From: Gammaproteobacteria bacterium
Lineage (GTDB): Bacteria; Pseudomonadota; Gammaproteobacteria; Pseudomonadales; Porticoccaceae
DNA length: 64,000 nt
Assembly: GCA_016708925.1 (NCBI GenBank)
Contig: JADJET010000014.1
Location: forward strand, 8,900-72,899
Reading direction: 5' to 3'
Shown here: positions 1-8,695 of the stretch, piece after piece
Position numbering within the stretch: the stretch's first letter is position 1
How the letters are laid out: every line of letters begins with the position of its first letter
Program-made: the position numbers and the translations under genes
The notes under the pieces: model-generated
The model's database searches: none
What the model saw: the letters and a program-made list of their open reading frames with translations, nothing else
Told to the model about the DNA's origin: nothing

Positions 1-1
1 G

Positions 2-850
2 GTACTTGCGGTAATCACCAACTGGGATGACGCCGACCAGGTGCTGGCGCGGGCGCGCCATCTGGCGGAGCGGCTGCATACCCATTGCGAATTGCTGCGC
101 CCGGTGCATGCGCAGGTGCGTGAATTGCAGCATTACATGGACGTAGCGGCGTTTGGCGAGATCCAGGAGCAGATTCTCGAGATCGAGCGCGCCCGGCTTG
201 ATGCCCTGCGCGGGGACGATCCGGGCGAAGTGGTCTGGTGTCAGCGGGTCTATCGCGCGGTGGTGGAGCATGCCGAGCTGGTCGGTGCGGACTTGATCCT
301 GATGGCGACCAGCCGTCAGGGCGCCCTCGCGAACCTGATTCACCGCGCCGACGACTGGCACCTGTTGCGCGAGGCGCCCTGTCCCGTGCTCCTGCTGCCG
401 CGCGTGCCGAAGCCGATCCTGAGCGTGATCGCGGCGGTGGATGCATTGAGTGAAGGGACGGAGCAGGAATTGTTGTCGGAGCGGGTGCTGGATGCGGCGG
501 CAGCGTTTGCGCACGCGCACGCGGTTCCCCTCACCGTGATCACCGTGGTGCCGGACCCGGCGTTGATTTACGCGAGTCCGGTCGCCGTGCCCATGGGCGA
601 GCAGATCCTCGACGAATTGATCGAGCGCGCTCGCGCCGCGCAGCAGGCGCTGTTGGCGCGCATCGGTCTGCATGCCGATGTCGGCCGCATCGAGACCGGC
701 CGGGTGGAGGATGTCGTCACCGCACTGGCGGCCGATGGCCTGTTGGTCATCGGCAGTGTCGCCAACAAAGGCCTCAAGGGCATGGTGCTGGGCAATACGG
801 CGGAGCGCATCCTGCACCGCATGACGACGGAAATGCTGGTCGTCAATTGA
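2..850 (+). CDS. Universal stress protein, tandem two-domain (UspE-like), 5' partial
   Basis: The reading frame is open from the first bases of the window (VLAVITNWDDADQ), so the gene starts upstream and the GTG at 41 is probably internal. Two Usp domains are visible. The first ends in DLILMATSRQG...PCPVLLLPR. The second has the nucleotide-binding signature GSVANKGLKGMVLGNTAERIL, close to the G-x2-G-x9-G(S/T) pattern of ATP-binding UspA domains. Tandem-domain proteins of this kind are cytoplasmic stress-resistance factors of the UspE group. The last 8 bases overlap the end of the convergent msrA gene. The family call is secure; the exact UspE orthology is not. Confidence 0.85.
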   Translation, partial: VLAVITNWDDADQVLARARHLAERLHTHCELLRPVHAQVRELQHYMDVAAFGEIQEQILEIERARLDALRGDDPGEVVWCQRVYRAVVEHAELVGADLILMATSRQGALANLIHRADDWHLLREAPCPVLLLPRVPKPILSVIAAVDALSEGTEQELLSERVLDAAAAFAHAHAVPLTVITVVPDPALIYASPVAVPMGEQILDELIERARAAQQALLARIGLHADVGRIETGRVEDVVTALAADGLLVIGSVANKGLKGMVLGNTAERILHRMTTEMLVVN

Positions 851-1478
851 CCTCGAATGGCAATTTCCCGATCTTGCCCCACACCACGTCGAGGCGCTGG
901 TCGCGGCCGCAGTTCCAGCGGTAGAACTTGTAGCGGGCGGGATTTTTCAGATAGTAGTCGCGGTGGTATTCCTCGGCCGGGTAGAAAGCGCCGGCAGTGC
1001 TGATTTCGGTGGCGATGGGTGCGCTCAGCAGGCCGCTGTTCGCCAGCGCATGCCGGCTTTCTTCGGCGAGCCGCTGCTGTTCGGCGTCGACCACAAAAAT
1101 GGCGCTGCGATACGGATTGCCGTGATCGCAGAACTGGCCACCGGCATCATGGGGATCGACGTTGCGCCAGAACACTGCGAGCAGTTGCGGGTAGCTGGTG
1201 CGCTCGGGGTCGTAGCGCACCTCCACCGCCTCGGCGTGGCCGGTGCCGCCGGCCGATACCTGATCGTAGGTGGGATCGGGGACCGTCCCGCCGATATAGC
1301 CGGGATTGGTGGCGATGACGCCGGGGACGGCGTCGAACGCCGCTTCCACACACCAGAAACAGCCGCCGGCAAAGATGGCGCGCGCAGGTTCCGCCGCGGC
1401 GACCGGCGTACCGTTCGCCGCGGCGCCGACGGCGAGCGCCAGCGCGAGGGTTACGATCCGTGCGATGCGCCTGTTCAT
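843..1478 (-). CDS. msrA: Peptide-methionine (S)-S-oxide reductase MsrA, exported
   Basis: Reduces methionine-S-sulfoxide in oxidised proteins. The 211-residue protein begins with a signal peptide-like stretch (MNRRIARIVTLALALAVGAA, then an Ala-rich cleavage region), so it probably acts in the periplasm. The catalytic motif GCFWC is at residues 39-43, with Cys40 as nucleophile, and family motifs NPGYIGG and YDP..SY follow. The ATG at 1478 was chosen because it gives the signal peptide; the frame stays open further upstream without conserved sequence. It lies downstream of the sirtuin gene on the same strand and overlaps the convergent usp gene by 8 bp. Confidence 0.93.
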   Translation of the reverse strand: MNRRIARIVTLALALAVGAAANGTPVAAAEPARAIFAGGCFWCVEAAFDAVPGVIATNPGYIGGTVPDPTYDQVSAGGTGHAEAVEVRYDPERTSYPQLLAVFWRNVDPHDAGGQFCDHGNPYRSAIFVVDAEQQRLAEESRHALANSGLLSAPIATEISTAGAFYPAEEYHRDYYLKNPARYKFYRWNCGRDQRLDVVWGKIGKLPFEVN

Positions 1479-1528
1479 TGATTCGCTTCCTTGAGCGGGA
1501 GACGCCCGTTGGAGACGAAGCGGTGCGA

Positions 1529-2239
1529 TCAGTTCCCGCGCAGGCGTGAAAGGAACTCCGGCACCACCTTGCTCGCCGGACCGTAGTAACGCTCGCGGAA
1601 CAGGGTTTCGCCGAGCGACGGTTCCAGATTCAGTTCGACGGTGGTGGCGCCGCGCTGGTGTACCAGCTCCACAAACCCCGCCGCCGGGTAGACGTTGCCC
1701 GAAGTGCCGATGGACACGAACAGATCGCACTCCGACAGGCGCACATGGATTTCGTCCATGTGCAGGGGCATTTCCCCGAACCAGACGATGTGCGGGCGCA
1801 CCTTGCCCGCCGCCATGCACCAGGGACACTGGGTGCTGAGTGCAATGTCTTCACGGCTTGCGTAGATCTGGTGGCAGCGCTGGCAGCGCACCTTGTGCAG
1901 TTCGCCGTGCATGTGCAGGAGGCGCTGACTGCCGGCGCGTTCGTGCAGGTCGTCGACGTTCTGGGTGATGAGCAAAAAATCACCGGGGAAGTCGCGCTCG
2001 AATTCGGCGAGCGCCAGATGGGCGGCGTTGGGCGCGATGTCCGGGCGCTGCAGATCGCGGCGGCGGGCGTTGTAGAACTCCAGCACCTTGCGGGGATTGC
2101 GCGCATAGGCTTCGTAGGTGGCGACTTCCTCGATGTCGTGGTCCTCCCACAGGCCGCCGCTGTCGCGGAAGGTGCGAATACCCGATTCCGCCGAAATGCC
2201 GGCGCCGGTGAGAACGACGATGGACCTGGGGGTGCTCAT
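1529..2239 (-). CDS. cobB: NAD-dependent protein deacylase, Sir2/CobB family
   Basis: Removes acyl groups from lysines using NAD+. The 236-residue protein has the NAD-binding TGAGISAESGIRTFR at the N-terminus, QNVDD at 93-97, catalytic His111 (LHMHGELHKV) and a zinc tetrad Cys119, Cys122, Cys138 and Cys141. Tyr56 and Arg59 in FYNARRR match the Tyr/Arg pair that gives class III sirtuins (CobB, SIRT5) desuccinylase and demalonylase activity, so a broad deacylase is likely. The start at 2239 gives the usual short N-terminus; an upstream in-frame extension is not conserved-looking. msrA follows on the same strand after about 50 bp. Confidence 0.93.
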   Translation of the reverse strand: MSTPRSIVVLTGAGISAESGIRTFRDSGGLWEDHDIEEVATYEAYARNPRKVLEFYNARRRDLQRPDIAPNAAHLALAEFERDFPGDFLLITQNVDDLHERAGSQRLLHMHGELHKVRCQRCHQIYASREDIALSTQCPWCMAAGKVRPHIVWFGEMPLHMDEIHVRLSECDLFVSIGTSGNVYPAAGFVELVHQRGATTVELNLEPSLGETLFRERYYGPASKVVPEFLSRLRGN

Positions 2240-2388
2240 GGCGTGGCTGCGGACTCTGGCGGCGGTGCTGCCATGGTACCAGCAGGCCACCGAAAACCCT
2301 CGCGGCGGGCGGGGGTGCATGCCACGCCGCCCAACCAAAATCCGCTACAAGCTGCAACAGCGCCAGAGCCAGGGCGCAGGAGATTCCG

Positions 2389-3012
2389 GTGGACACCGCG
2401 TTTCAGTATCCCCGGGGGCTGCTGATCCAGTTTGCCAAGGCGCCGGTGCCGGGACAGGTCAAGTCGCGCATGAGTCCGGTCCTGACCGATGAACAGAGCG
2501 CCGAACTGCATCGGATCCTGGTTCGCCACACGCTCGGCAAGTTGACGTTGGCGCGACTGGCGCCGGTCGAACTGTGGATCAGCGTACCCCATCCATTTTT
2601 TGCCGCGCTGGCCGAACTGGCGCCCTCGGTAACCCAGGTGGGGGCCGATCTCGGTGAGCGGATGTGGCATGCCTTCGAGACGGCGTTGCCACGCGCCCGT
2701 CCGGTGGTGCTGGTCGGCAGCGACTGCCCGTTTTTTTCGACGCGCTATCTGTTGCAGGCGTTTCATCTCCTGCTTGCCCCCGATGTGGACGCCGTACTGG
2801 GGCCGGCCGAGGACGGCGGCTATGTGCTGCTGGGACTCAAGCGCAACCACAAGCAACTGTTCGCGGGCGTCGACTGGGGCACGGCGCGCGTGCTGGAACA
2901 GACCCGCGACCGGCTGCGACAACTGGGCTGGCGCTGGCGTGAGCTCCCGGCGCTGCCGGATATTGATGACCCGGCTGACCTGGAATTGCTAAGGGACCTG
3001 GGTCTTTTTTGA
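2389..3012 (+). CDS. TIGR04282 family transferase (DUF2064, GT-A-like)
   Basis: The 207-residue protein has the hallmarks of the rSAM/selenodomain-associated transferase 1 family: FAKAPVPGQVKSRM near the N-terminus, GSDCPFF in the middle and LGPAEDGGYVLLGL. These are GT-A-like nucleotidyl/glycosyl transferase folds of uncertain substrate, often annotated as glycosyltransferases. A GTG start at 2389 is supported by AGGAG about six bases upstream. It is divergent from cobB, with about 150 bp between the starts. No radical SAM or seleno-gene partner is visible here, so the substrate stays unknown. Confidence 0.82.
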   Translation: MDTAFQYPRGLLIQFAKAPVPGQVKSRMSPVLTDEQSAELHRILVRHTLGKLTLARLAPVELWISVPHPFFAALAELAPSVTQVGADLGERMWHAFETALPRARPVVLVGSDCPFFSTRYLLQAFHLLLAPDVDAVLGPAEDGGYVLLGLKRNHKQLFAGVDWGTARVLEQTRDRLRQLGWRWRELPALPDIDDPADLELLRDLGLF

Positions 3013-3054
3013 GGTTGTTTATATAACATTATGATTTTATTGATATAAAAATTC

Positions 3055-3083
3055 TTGACCATGCAGGTGATTGGACTTACCTT
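3055..3083 (+). promoter_or_regulatory. Candidate sigma70 promoter
   Basis: TTGACC, a 17-base spacer and TACCTT lie at the end of a conspicuously AT-rich island (3010-3056) in an otherwise GC-rich sequence, about 85 bp upstream of the small gene at 3169. The -10 match is imperfect, so this is a candidate only. Confidence 0.4.
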
Positions 3084-3168
3084 GCGCGCGTGGCACGCCT
3101 GCGCGCGTGCCCCCCGTGACTGGCTGGATCGATACTCAGCCGGACCATTGCATGAGGGTGTTTGACCT

Positions 3169-3357
3169 ATGAATGAAACAGACATCGAGCCGGGGCTTCT
3201 CGAGAACCAGAGCGATTCGTTTCATGGCACTCTGGACAAGCGGCGGGTGATCATCGACATGGAAGCCCGCAAGCGTCTGGAAGAAAAGCTGGAGCAGCGT
3301 CGTCTGGAAAAGCTGATCCGGGATTACGATTTCGACCTCGAACGCGATCTCGACTGA
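3169..3357 (+). CDS. Small conserved protein, PA3496-like
   Basis: A 62-residue, highly charged protein. The C-terminal half has a helical, Arg/Glu-rich stretch (EARKRLEEKLEQRRLEKLI) followed by the acidic tail RDYDFDLERDLD. This arrangement resembles the PA3496 family of putative envelope-integrity proteins of gammaproteobacteria, but the assignment rests on recall of the pattern. There is no signal peptide or membrane segment. It stands alone between an AT-rich promoter-like region and the ccm operon, which starts 124 bp later. Confidence 0.6.
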   Translation: MNETDIEPGLLENQSDSFHGTLDKRRVIIDMEARKRLEEKLEQRRLEKLIRDYDFDLERDLD

Positions 3358-3480
3358 CGCCGGTTCCCTGATTCGCCGCCTTGCGGTGGCGAATCAGCGT
3401 GTTCAGTTTCGCTGCGGTGCCGCGTTTTTCCACCTGCGCCGATTCCGGCATAATGCGCCCGGTTTTATCGGGAGTCCCCT

Positions 3481-4101
3481 GTGTCGCCGGCGCCGCTACT
3501 CGAATTCCGGGACCTGACTTTCGAGCGCAATGATGTGCCGCTGTTCGCGGGCCTGTGCGGCGCGGTGCGCAGCGGCGACATTCTCCAGATTCTCGGTGCC
3601 AACGGTGCCGGCAAGACCACCCTGCTGCGAGTCCTCTCCACCGCGCTGACGCCCGCGGCGGGCAGTCTCAGCTGGCGCGGTGCGCCGCTGCCCCGGCAAC
3701 GCAGCCGTTATCTCGCGGAGCTGGCGTTCATTGGTCATACCCCCGGTCTGAAACGGTCGCTGTCGCCGCGCGAGAATCTGCGCTGGCTGGGCGGACTGTT
3801 CCCCCTGCGCCGGGAGCGGATGGATGCGGCCCTGGCGATGCTCGGACTGGCCGAGTGGGCGGATATTCCCTGCGCGCAACTCTCGGCCGGCCTGTTGCGG
3901 CGCGTCGCCCTGGCGCGGTTGCCGCTATCGGGTGCGACGCTGTGGATCCTGGATGAACCCCTGACCGCCATTGACCGGGACGGGACCGCCCAGGTCGAGG
4001 AGTTGCTGCGGCGCCACCAGGCGGATGGCGGTGCGGTCGTGTTCAGCAGTCATCAAGCGCTGGTGTTGCCCGGGGTGCGCCAGTTGACGCTGGCGGGGTA
4101 G
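3481..4101 (+). CDS. ccmA: Heme exporter ATP-binding protein CcmA
   Basis: ATPase of the CcmABCD complex, which releases holo-CcmE during cytochrome c maturation (System I). The 206-residue protein has Walker A GANGAGKTT, an ABC-signature region LSAGLLRRVALARL and Walker B LWILDEP. In CcmA the signature is commonly LSAGQ; here it reads LSAGLL. A GTG start at 3481 is the first gene of a tight ccmABCDEFGHI operon. ccmB starts three bases after the stop. Confidence 0.95.
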   Translation: MSPAPLLEFRDLTFERNDVPLFAGLCGAVRSGDILQILGANGAGKTTLLRVLSTALTPAAGSLSWRGAPLPRQRSRYLAELAFIGHTPGLKRSLSPRENLRWLGGLFPLRRERMDAALAMLGLAEWADIPCAQLSAGLLRRVALARLPLSGATLWILDEPLTAIDRDGTAQVEELLRRHQADGGAVVFSSHQALVLPGVRQLTLAG

Positions 4102-4104
4102 GCC

Positions 4105-4800
4105 GTGGAAACGCCGGAACTACCAGGGCTGGCCGCAGGCTTTGGCGCGTTGCTGCGCCGCGACCTGCAGCTCGCCTGGCGTCAGCGCGGGCAAGCCGTG
4201 AACCCGCTGATTTTTTTTGTCATGGTGACCGCATTGGTGCCCCTGGCGGTGGGGCCGGAGCCGGCACTCCTGACGCGGCTCGCGCCCGGAATGGTGTGGA
4301 TCATGGCCCTGCTCGGCACGCTGCTGGCGGCGGATGCGCTGTTTCACGAGGATTTTGTCGATGGCGCGCTGGAGCACCTGGTACTGTCGCCGCAACCGCT
4401 GTGGTTGCTGGTGCTGGCCAAGGTGACGGCGCACTGGCTGGTGATCGGACTGCCCATTACCCTGCTGTCGCCACTGCTCGGCCTGATGCTCGCCTTGCCG
4501 GACGCCGGCTTCATGCCGCTGCTGGTCGGTCTGACACTGGGAACCCTGGTGTTCAGCTTGCTGGGCGCGGTGGGTGGTGCGTTGACGGTGGCACTGGGGG
4601 GGCGCAGTGTGTTGCTGTCCCTGCTGGTGCTGCCGCTCTATGTGCCGGTGTTGATTTTTGGCACCAGTGCGGTGACCCAAGCGGTCGCAGGCGGCGGTAT
4701 CGGCGGACCGCTGGCGCTGTTGGGGGCCATCGCCGCGCTGGCGCTGGCAGTAGCACCTTTCGCGGCGGCAGCCGCATTGCGGGCGGGGATCGATGGCTAG
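4105..4800 (+). CDS. ccmB: Heme exporter membrane subunit CcmB
   Basis: Inner-membrane permease-like subunit of the CcmABCD heme-handling complex. The 231-residue protein has a cytoplasmic N-terminus (LLRRDLQLAWRQRGQAVNPL) and about six hydrophobic segments. The FHEDFVDGALEHLVLSPQPL loop is typical of CcmB. The GTG start at 4105 is three bases after ccmA, and the end overlaps ccmC by 8 bp, which suggests translational coupling. Confidence 0.95.
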   Translation: METPELPGLAAGFGALLRRDLQLAWRQRGQAVNPLIFFVMVTALVPLAVGPEPALLTRLAPGMVWIMALLGTLLAADALFHEDFVDGALEHLVLSPQPLWLLVLAKVTAHWLVIGLPITLLSPLLGLMLALPDAGFMPLLVGLTLGTLVFSLLGAVGGALTVALGGRSVLLSLLVLPLYVPVLIFGTSAVTQAVAGGGIGGPLALLGAIAALALAVAPFAAAAALRAGIDG

Positions 4801-5548
4801 GAAATGGCAGTGGTTCCATCGGCTGGGCTCGCCGCCGGGGTTTTATCGGGCGAGCGGTTACTGGCTGCCCTGGCTCGCCGTGGCGGCGGCCCTGCTGCTC
4901 GGAGTGGGTCTGGTGTGGGGGCTGGTGTACGCGCCGCCCGATGCACGCCAGGGCAACAGTTTCCGCATCATCTACATTCATGTGCCGGTGTCGTTTCTGG
5001 CGCTCGCGGGCTACTACGTGATGGCGGCGGCGGGTGCCGTCCATCTGATCTGGCGGATGAAGCTGGCCGACATGGTGATGACGGCGGCGGCGCCGCTGGG
5101 GGCGGCGCTGACTTTTCTCGCCCTGTGGAGCGGCGCGGTCTGGGGTAAACCCACCTGGGGTACCTACTGGGTGTGGGACGCGCGCATCACCTCCATGCTG
5201 GTGTTGCTGTTTCTCTATCTGGGCATGGTGGCGCTGCGTCTGGGATTTTCCAATCGGGAAGCCGCGGGTCGCGCGTGCGCGGTGCTGGCGCTGGTGGGCA
5301 CCGTGAACATTCCCATCATCTACAAGTCAGTGGACTGGTGGTACAGCCTGCATCAGCCCGCGACCATCCGCCTCACCGCGGCCCCCAGCATGCATCCAGA
5401 CATGTTCAAGCCCCTGCTGGTGATGATTGTGGGGTTCTATGTGTTTTACGCGCTGGTGCTGATTCTCAACACCCGCGCGGAGATTCTCGCGCGCGAGCGC
5501 CGCACCGGCTGGGTTCGGGATCTGGCGGCGGGGAGGAACCAACGTTGA
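4793..5548 (+). CDS. ccmC: Heme delivery protein CcmC
   Basis: Membrane heme-handling protein that loads heme onto CcmE. The 251-residue, six-segment protein carries the tryptophan-rich heme-binding (WWD) motif as WGTYWVWDARITSMLVL, flanked by the conserved histidines in IYIHVPVSF and the SLHQPATI region. It overlaps ccmB by 8 bp and ccmD by 4 bp. Confidence 0.95.
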   Translation: MARKWQWFHRLGSPPGFYRASGYWLPWLAVAAALLLGVGLVWGLVYAPPDARQGNSFRIIYIHVPVSFLALAGYYVMAAAGAVHLIWRMKLADMVMTAAAPLGAALTFLALWSGAVWGKPTWGTYWVWDARITSMLVLLFLYLGMVALRLGFSNREAAGRACAVLALVGTVNIPIIYKSVDWWYSLHQPATIRLTAAPSMHPDMFKPLLVMIVGFYVFYALVLILNTRAEILARERRTGWVRDLAAGRNQR

Positions 5549-5727
5549 GTCCGCAGTTTCACGGTGTTGCCGAATTCCTCGCCATGGGCGGTCACGGACC
5601 CTATGTCTGGAGTGCCTACGGAGTTGCCCTGGTGGTGCTGGTCTGGCTGGTCGTGCAGCCGCTGCGCCGGCGCGCGGCCATCCTCAAATCGGTGCGCCAG
5701 GTGCTGGCGCGGGAGGGCAACCGCTAA
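5545..5727 (+). CDS. ccmD: Heme exporter protein CcmD
   Basis: A 60-residue single-span protein that stabilises CcmABC and helps release holo-CcmE. The protein reads LSPQFHGVAEFLAMGGHGPYVW at its start; AMGGHGPYVWSAYGV is the CcmD hallmark, followed by one membrane segment and a basic tail (PLRRRAAILK). No ATG precedes this motif, so a TTG start at 5545 overlapping the ccmC stop is chosen. It is supported by GGAGG at 5532-5536. It ends in TAATG, sharing one base with the ccmE start. Confidence 0.9.
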   Translation: MSPQFHGVAEFLAMGGHGPYVWSAYGVALVVLVWLVVQPLRRRAAILKSVRQVLAREGNR

Positions 5728-6200
5728 TGCACCCAGTGCGTAAACGCCGCCTGCTGGTAGTGGTATTCATTGTGGTGGTGAGTTCGATCGGAATCGGGCT
5801 GGCCACCTATGCGCTGCGGCAGAACATGAATCTCTTCTACACGCCGAGTCAGGTGGTGGCGGGGACCGTCCCGGAAGATGTGCGCATCCGGGTCGGCGGC
5901 ATGGTAGTTCGCGACAGCGTGATGCGTGCAGCCGGATCGCTCGGCGTCAGCTTTCGCCTTACCGATGGCAACGGCGAGTTGCTGGTGCATTACACCGGGA
6001 TCCTGCCCGACCTGTTTGCGGAAGGACAGGCCGCGGTCGCCGCCGGTTACCTGCGTTCCGGGCCGGCGCTGGAGGCGGACCAAGTGCTGGCCAAGCACGA
6101 TGAGAACTACACGCCGCCCGAAGTGGTCGACGCCATGAAAACCGGCCATGCCGCGCGCGCCGCGCGTGAGGCGGACGCGCAAGGGAGTTCCACACCATGA
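5727..6200 (+). CDS. ccmE: Cytochrome c maturation heme chaperone CcmE
   Basis: Periplasmic heme chaperone that binds heme covalently and passes it to CcmF. The 157-residue protein has a basic N-terminus, one membrane anchor (residues 9-28), a beta-barrel OB domain and the heme-attachment motif LAKHDENYTPPEV with His124 and Tyr128. The tail after this is short, charged and presumably flexible. The start overlaps ccmD by one base and the end overlaps ccmF by four. Confidence 0.96.
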   Translation: MHPVRKRRLLVVVFIVVVSSIGIGLATYALRQNMNLFYTPSQVVAGTVPEDVRIRVGGMVVRDSVMRAAGSLGVSFRLTDGNGELLVHYTGILPDLFAEGQAAVAAGYLRSGPALEADQVLAKHDENYTPPEVVDAMKTGHAARAAREADAQGSSTP

Positions 6201-8164
6201 TTCCGGAGTACGGCCATTTCGCACTGATCCTCGCGTTCTGTCTGAGCCTGGTGTTGGCCGTGGTGCCGATGCTGGGCGCGGCACTGCGCCGGCCACTCTG
6301 GATGGCTTGCGCGCGGTCGCTTGCTGTCGGCCAGCTGGTGTTTGTGATCATCAGTTTCGGCTGTCTGGCGGCGGCGTTTCTGGGCGATGACTTCAGCGTG
6401 CGCTATGTAGCCCAGAATTCGGACCGACTGTTGCCCGACCACTATAAATTCAGCGCCGTATGGGGGGCCCACGAGGGTTCCCTGCTGCTCTGGATGCTGG
6501 TACTGGCGGGTTGGACCGCCACGGTGGCGGTGTTCAGCCGAGACCTGCCGCCCGAACTGGTGGCCCGGGTGCTCGCGGTGATGGGCATGATCGCGGTGGG
6601 CTTTCACCTGTTTCTGCTGCTCACCTCCAATCCCTTCGAGCGCGTGCTGCCCATGGCGCCCGCGGAGGGCAGCGATCTCAACCCACTGTTGCAGGATTTC
6701 GGGCTCATCGTGCATCCGCCACTGCTGTACATGGGCTATGTGGGGCTGTCGGTGCCCTTTGCGTTTGCCATCGCGGCGCTGCTGGGCGGGCGCATGGACG
6801 TGGCCTGGACGCGCTGGACCCGCCCCTGGACCAACATCGCGTGGGCGTTTCTGACCATCGGCATCACGCTGGGCAGCTGGTGGGCCTATTACGAGCTGGG
6901 CTGGGGCGGCTGGTGGTTCTGGGACCCGGTGGAGAACGCGTCCTTCATGCCCTGGCTGATCGCCACGGCGCTGGTGCACTCGCTCGCGGTGACGGAAAAG
7001 CGCGGACTGTTTCGCGGCTGGACCCTGCTGCTCGCGATCTTCGCATTCGCGCTCAGCCTGCTGGGGACTTTCCTGGTGCGCTCCGGAGTGCTGACGTCGG
7101 TCCACGCCTTTGCCAGCGATCCCACGCGCGGCGTGTTCGTGCTGATGTTTCTGGGCGTCGTGATCGGCGGTTCGCTGCTGCTCTACGGCCTGCGCGCCCC
7201 CACGCTGCGGGTACCGGCGAGTTTCGGCTGGCGCTCGCGGGAGGCGTTCGTGCTGGCCAACAATGCTCTGCTGGCGGTGATTACGGCCGTCATCCTGCTG
7301 GGCACTTTGTATCCGCTGGTCGCCGACGTGATGGGCTGGGGCAAGATTTCCGTGGGACCACCGTATTTCAACAGTTTTTTCGTGCCACTCACGCTGACGT
7401 TGGCGCTGTTGATGGGCATCGGCGCCCTGTTGCAATGGAAGGACAGCGCGCTTGCCCCGATGGCGCGCACGGCGGGGCTGGGCGCGCTGGTGGCGGTGCC
7501 CGCGGCCGGGCTGTTGCCCTGGCTGTGGGGCTCCTGGCAGTGGGGCGCGGCGCTCGCGCTGGCCGCCGCTGCCTGGATCGCCGCGCTGACCGTCCAGGAT
7601 CTGTGGCGCAAAAGTGCGTTCGCTCCGACTCGCTGGCTGGGCCTGCGGCGCTTGCGCGGCAGTTACTGGGGCATGGTCTGCGCCCATCTCGGCGTCGCCG
7701 TCGCCATCGCCGGAGCCGGCGTCGCCGCGAGCTACAGCAGCCAGCAGGAGGTTCAGATGCGGCCGGGCGAGGTGCTTGCCGTGGCGGGTTATGAATTCCG
7801 TTTCGACGGCGTTACCGAGCAGGATGGCCCCAACTATCGGGCGCAGACCGGCGCTTTCGACGTGTACCGCGACGGTCGTGCGGTCGCGCATCTGGCGCCC
7901 GAGAAGCGCCGCTATCAGGGCGGACAGGTGATGACCGAGGCCGGCATCGACGCCAGCCTCGGCCGCGATCTTTATGTGGTGCTGGGCGAACCGCTGGGCG
8001 ATACCGCCTGGGCGGTGCGCGTGCATGTCAAGCCGCTGATGCGCTGGCTCTGGGTGGGCGGCGTGCTGATCGCGCTCGGCGCCGTGATCGCGGTGGGCGA
8101 CCGGCGCTATCGCCGGCCGCTGCCGGTGCGGGCAGACGTGTCCGCGCACGCGACGGGAAGTTAG
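6197..8164 (+). CDS. ccmF: Heme lyase subunit CcmF
   Basis: Large membrane subunit of the cytochrome c heme lyase. The 655-residue protein is hydrophobic throughout and has the WWD heme motif WGGWWFWDPVENASFMPW around residue 240, preceded by HPPLLYMGYVG and followed by GTFLVRSGVLTSVHAFA, all characteristic of CcmF. The soluble C-terminal part (QEVQMRPGEVLAVAGYEF) faces the periplasm. It overlaps ccmE by four bases; ccmG starts three bases after its stop. Confidence 0.96.
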   Translation: MIPEYGHFALILAFCLSLVLAVVPMLGAALRRPLWMACARSLAVGQLVFVIISFGCLAAAFLGDDFSVRYVAQNSDRLLPDHYKFSAVWGAHEGSLLLWMLVLAGWTATVAVFSRDLPPELVARVLAVMGMIAVGFHLFLLLTSNPFERVLPMAPAEGSDLNPLLQDFGLIVHPPLLYMGYVGLSVPFAFAIAALLGGRMDVAWTRWTRPWTNIAWAFLTIGITLGSWWAYYELGWGGWWFWDPVENASFMPWLIATALVHSLAVTEKRGLFRGWTLLLAIFAFALSLLGTFLVRSGVLTSVHAFASDPTRGVFVLMFLGVVIGGSLLLYGLRAPTLRVPASFGWRSREAFVLANNALLAVITAVILLGTLYPLVADVMGWGKISVGPPYFNSFFVPLTLTLALLMGIGALLQWKDSALAPMARTAGLGALVAVPAAGLLPWLWGSWQWGAALALAAAAWIAALTVQDLWRKSAFAPTRWLGLRRLRGSYWGMVCAHLGVAVAIAGAGVAASYSSQQEVQMRPGEVLAVAGYEFRFDGVTEQDGPNYRAQTGAFDVYRDGRAVAHLAPEKRRYQGGQVMTEAGIDASLGRDLYVVLGEPLGDTAWAVRVHVKPLMRWLWVGGVLIALGAVIAVGDRRYRRPLPVRADVSAHATGS

Positions 8165-8167
8165 CCC

Positions 8168-8695
8168 ATGGCGCGTATCAGGCTGTTTGTGCCGCTCATC
8201 ATTTTTCTGGTGCTGGCGGCGCTGCTGTATCTGGGCCTCGGTCGCGATCCCAGGGAACTGCCCTCGGCGCTGGTGGATCGCCCGGTGCCGGTGTTTGCGC
8301 TGCCCGCACTGGGCGACGACAGGCCCCTGGATCAAACCCTGTTTCGCGGCAGTCCCCGCCTGCTTAACGTCTGGGCGACCTGGTGCGGTGCCTGTCGCGA
8401 CGAGCATCCCTTCCTGGTCGAACTGGCGCGCGCGGGTGTGCCCATCGTCGGCCTCGATTACAAGGACGATCCCGCCGCTGCCCGCCGCTGGCTGGCGGAC
8501 ATGGGCGATCCGTACCAGGAAGTCATCGTCGATCGCGAAGGTCGCCTGGGTCTGGATCTGGGCGTCTATGGCGCACCGGAAACCTATGTGATCGATGCCG
8601 CCGGTGTCATCCGCTATCGCCATGTCGGCGTGCTCAACGCGCAGGTGTGGCGCGAGCGCATCGAGCCGGTATATCGCCAGTGGCAAACGCCGTGA
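8168..8695 (+). CDS. ccmG: Thiol:disulfide interchange protein CcmG/DsbE
   Basis: Membrane-anchored periplasmic thioredoxin that keeps apocytochrome c cysteines reduced. The 175-residue protein has an N-terminal anchor (residues 6-24), the thioredoxin active site WCGAC with Cys73 and Cys76, and the CcmG-type GVYGAPETYVID segment with the cis-proline loop near the C-terminus. Its stop overlaps the GTG of ccmH by four bases. Confidence 0.95.
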   Translation: MARIRLFVPLIIFLVLAALLYLGLGRDPRELPSALVDRPVPVFALPALGDDRPLDQTLFRGSPRLLNVWATWCGACRDEHPFLVELARAGVPIVGLDYKDDPAAARRWLADMGDPYQEVIVDREGRLGLDLGVYGAPETYVIDAAGVIRYRHVGVLNAQVWRERIEPVYRQWQTP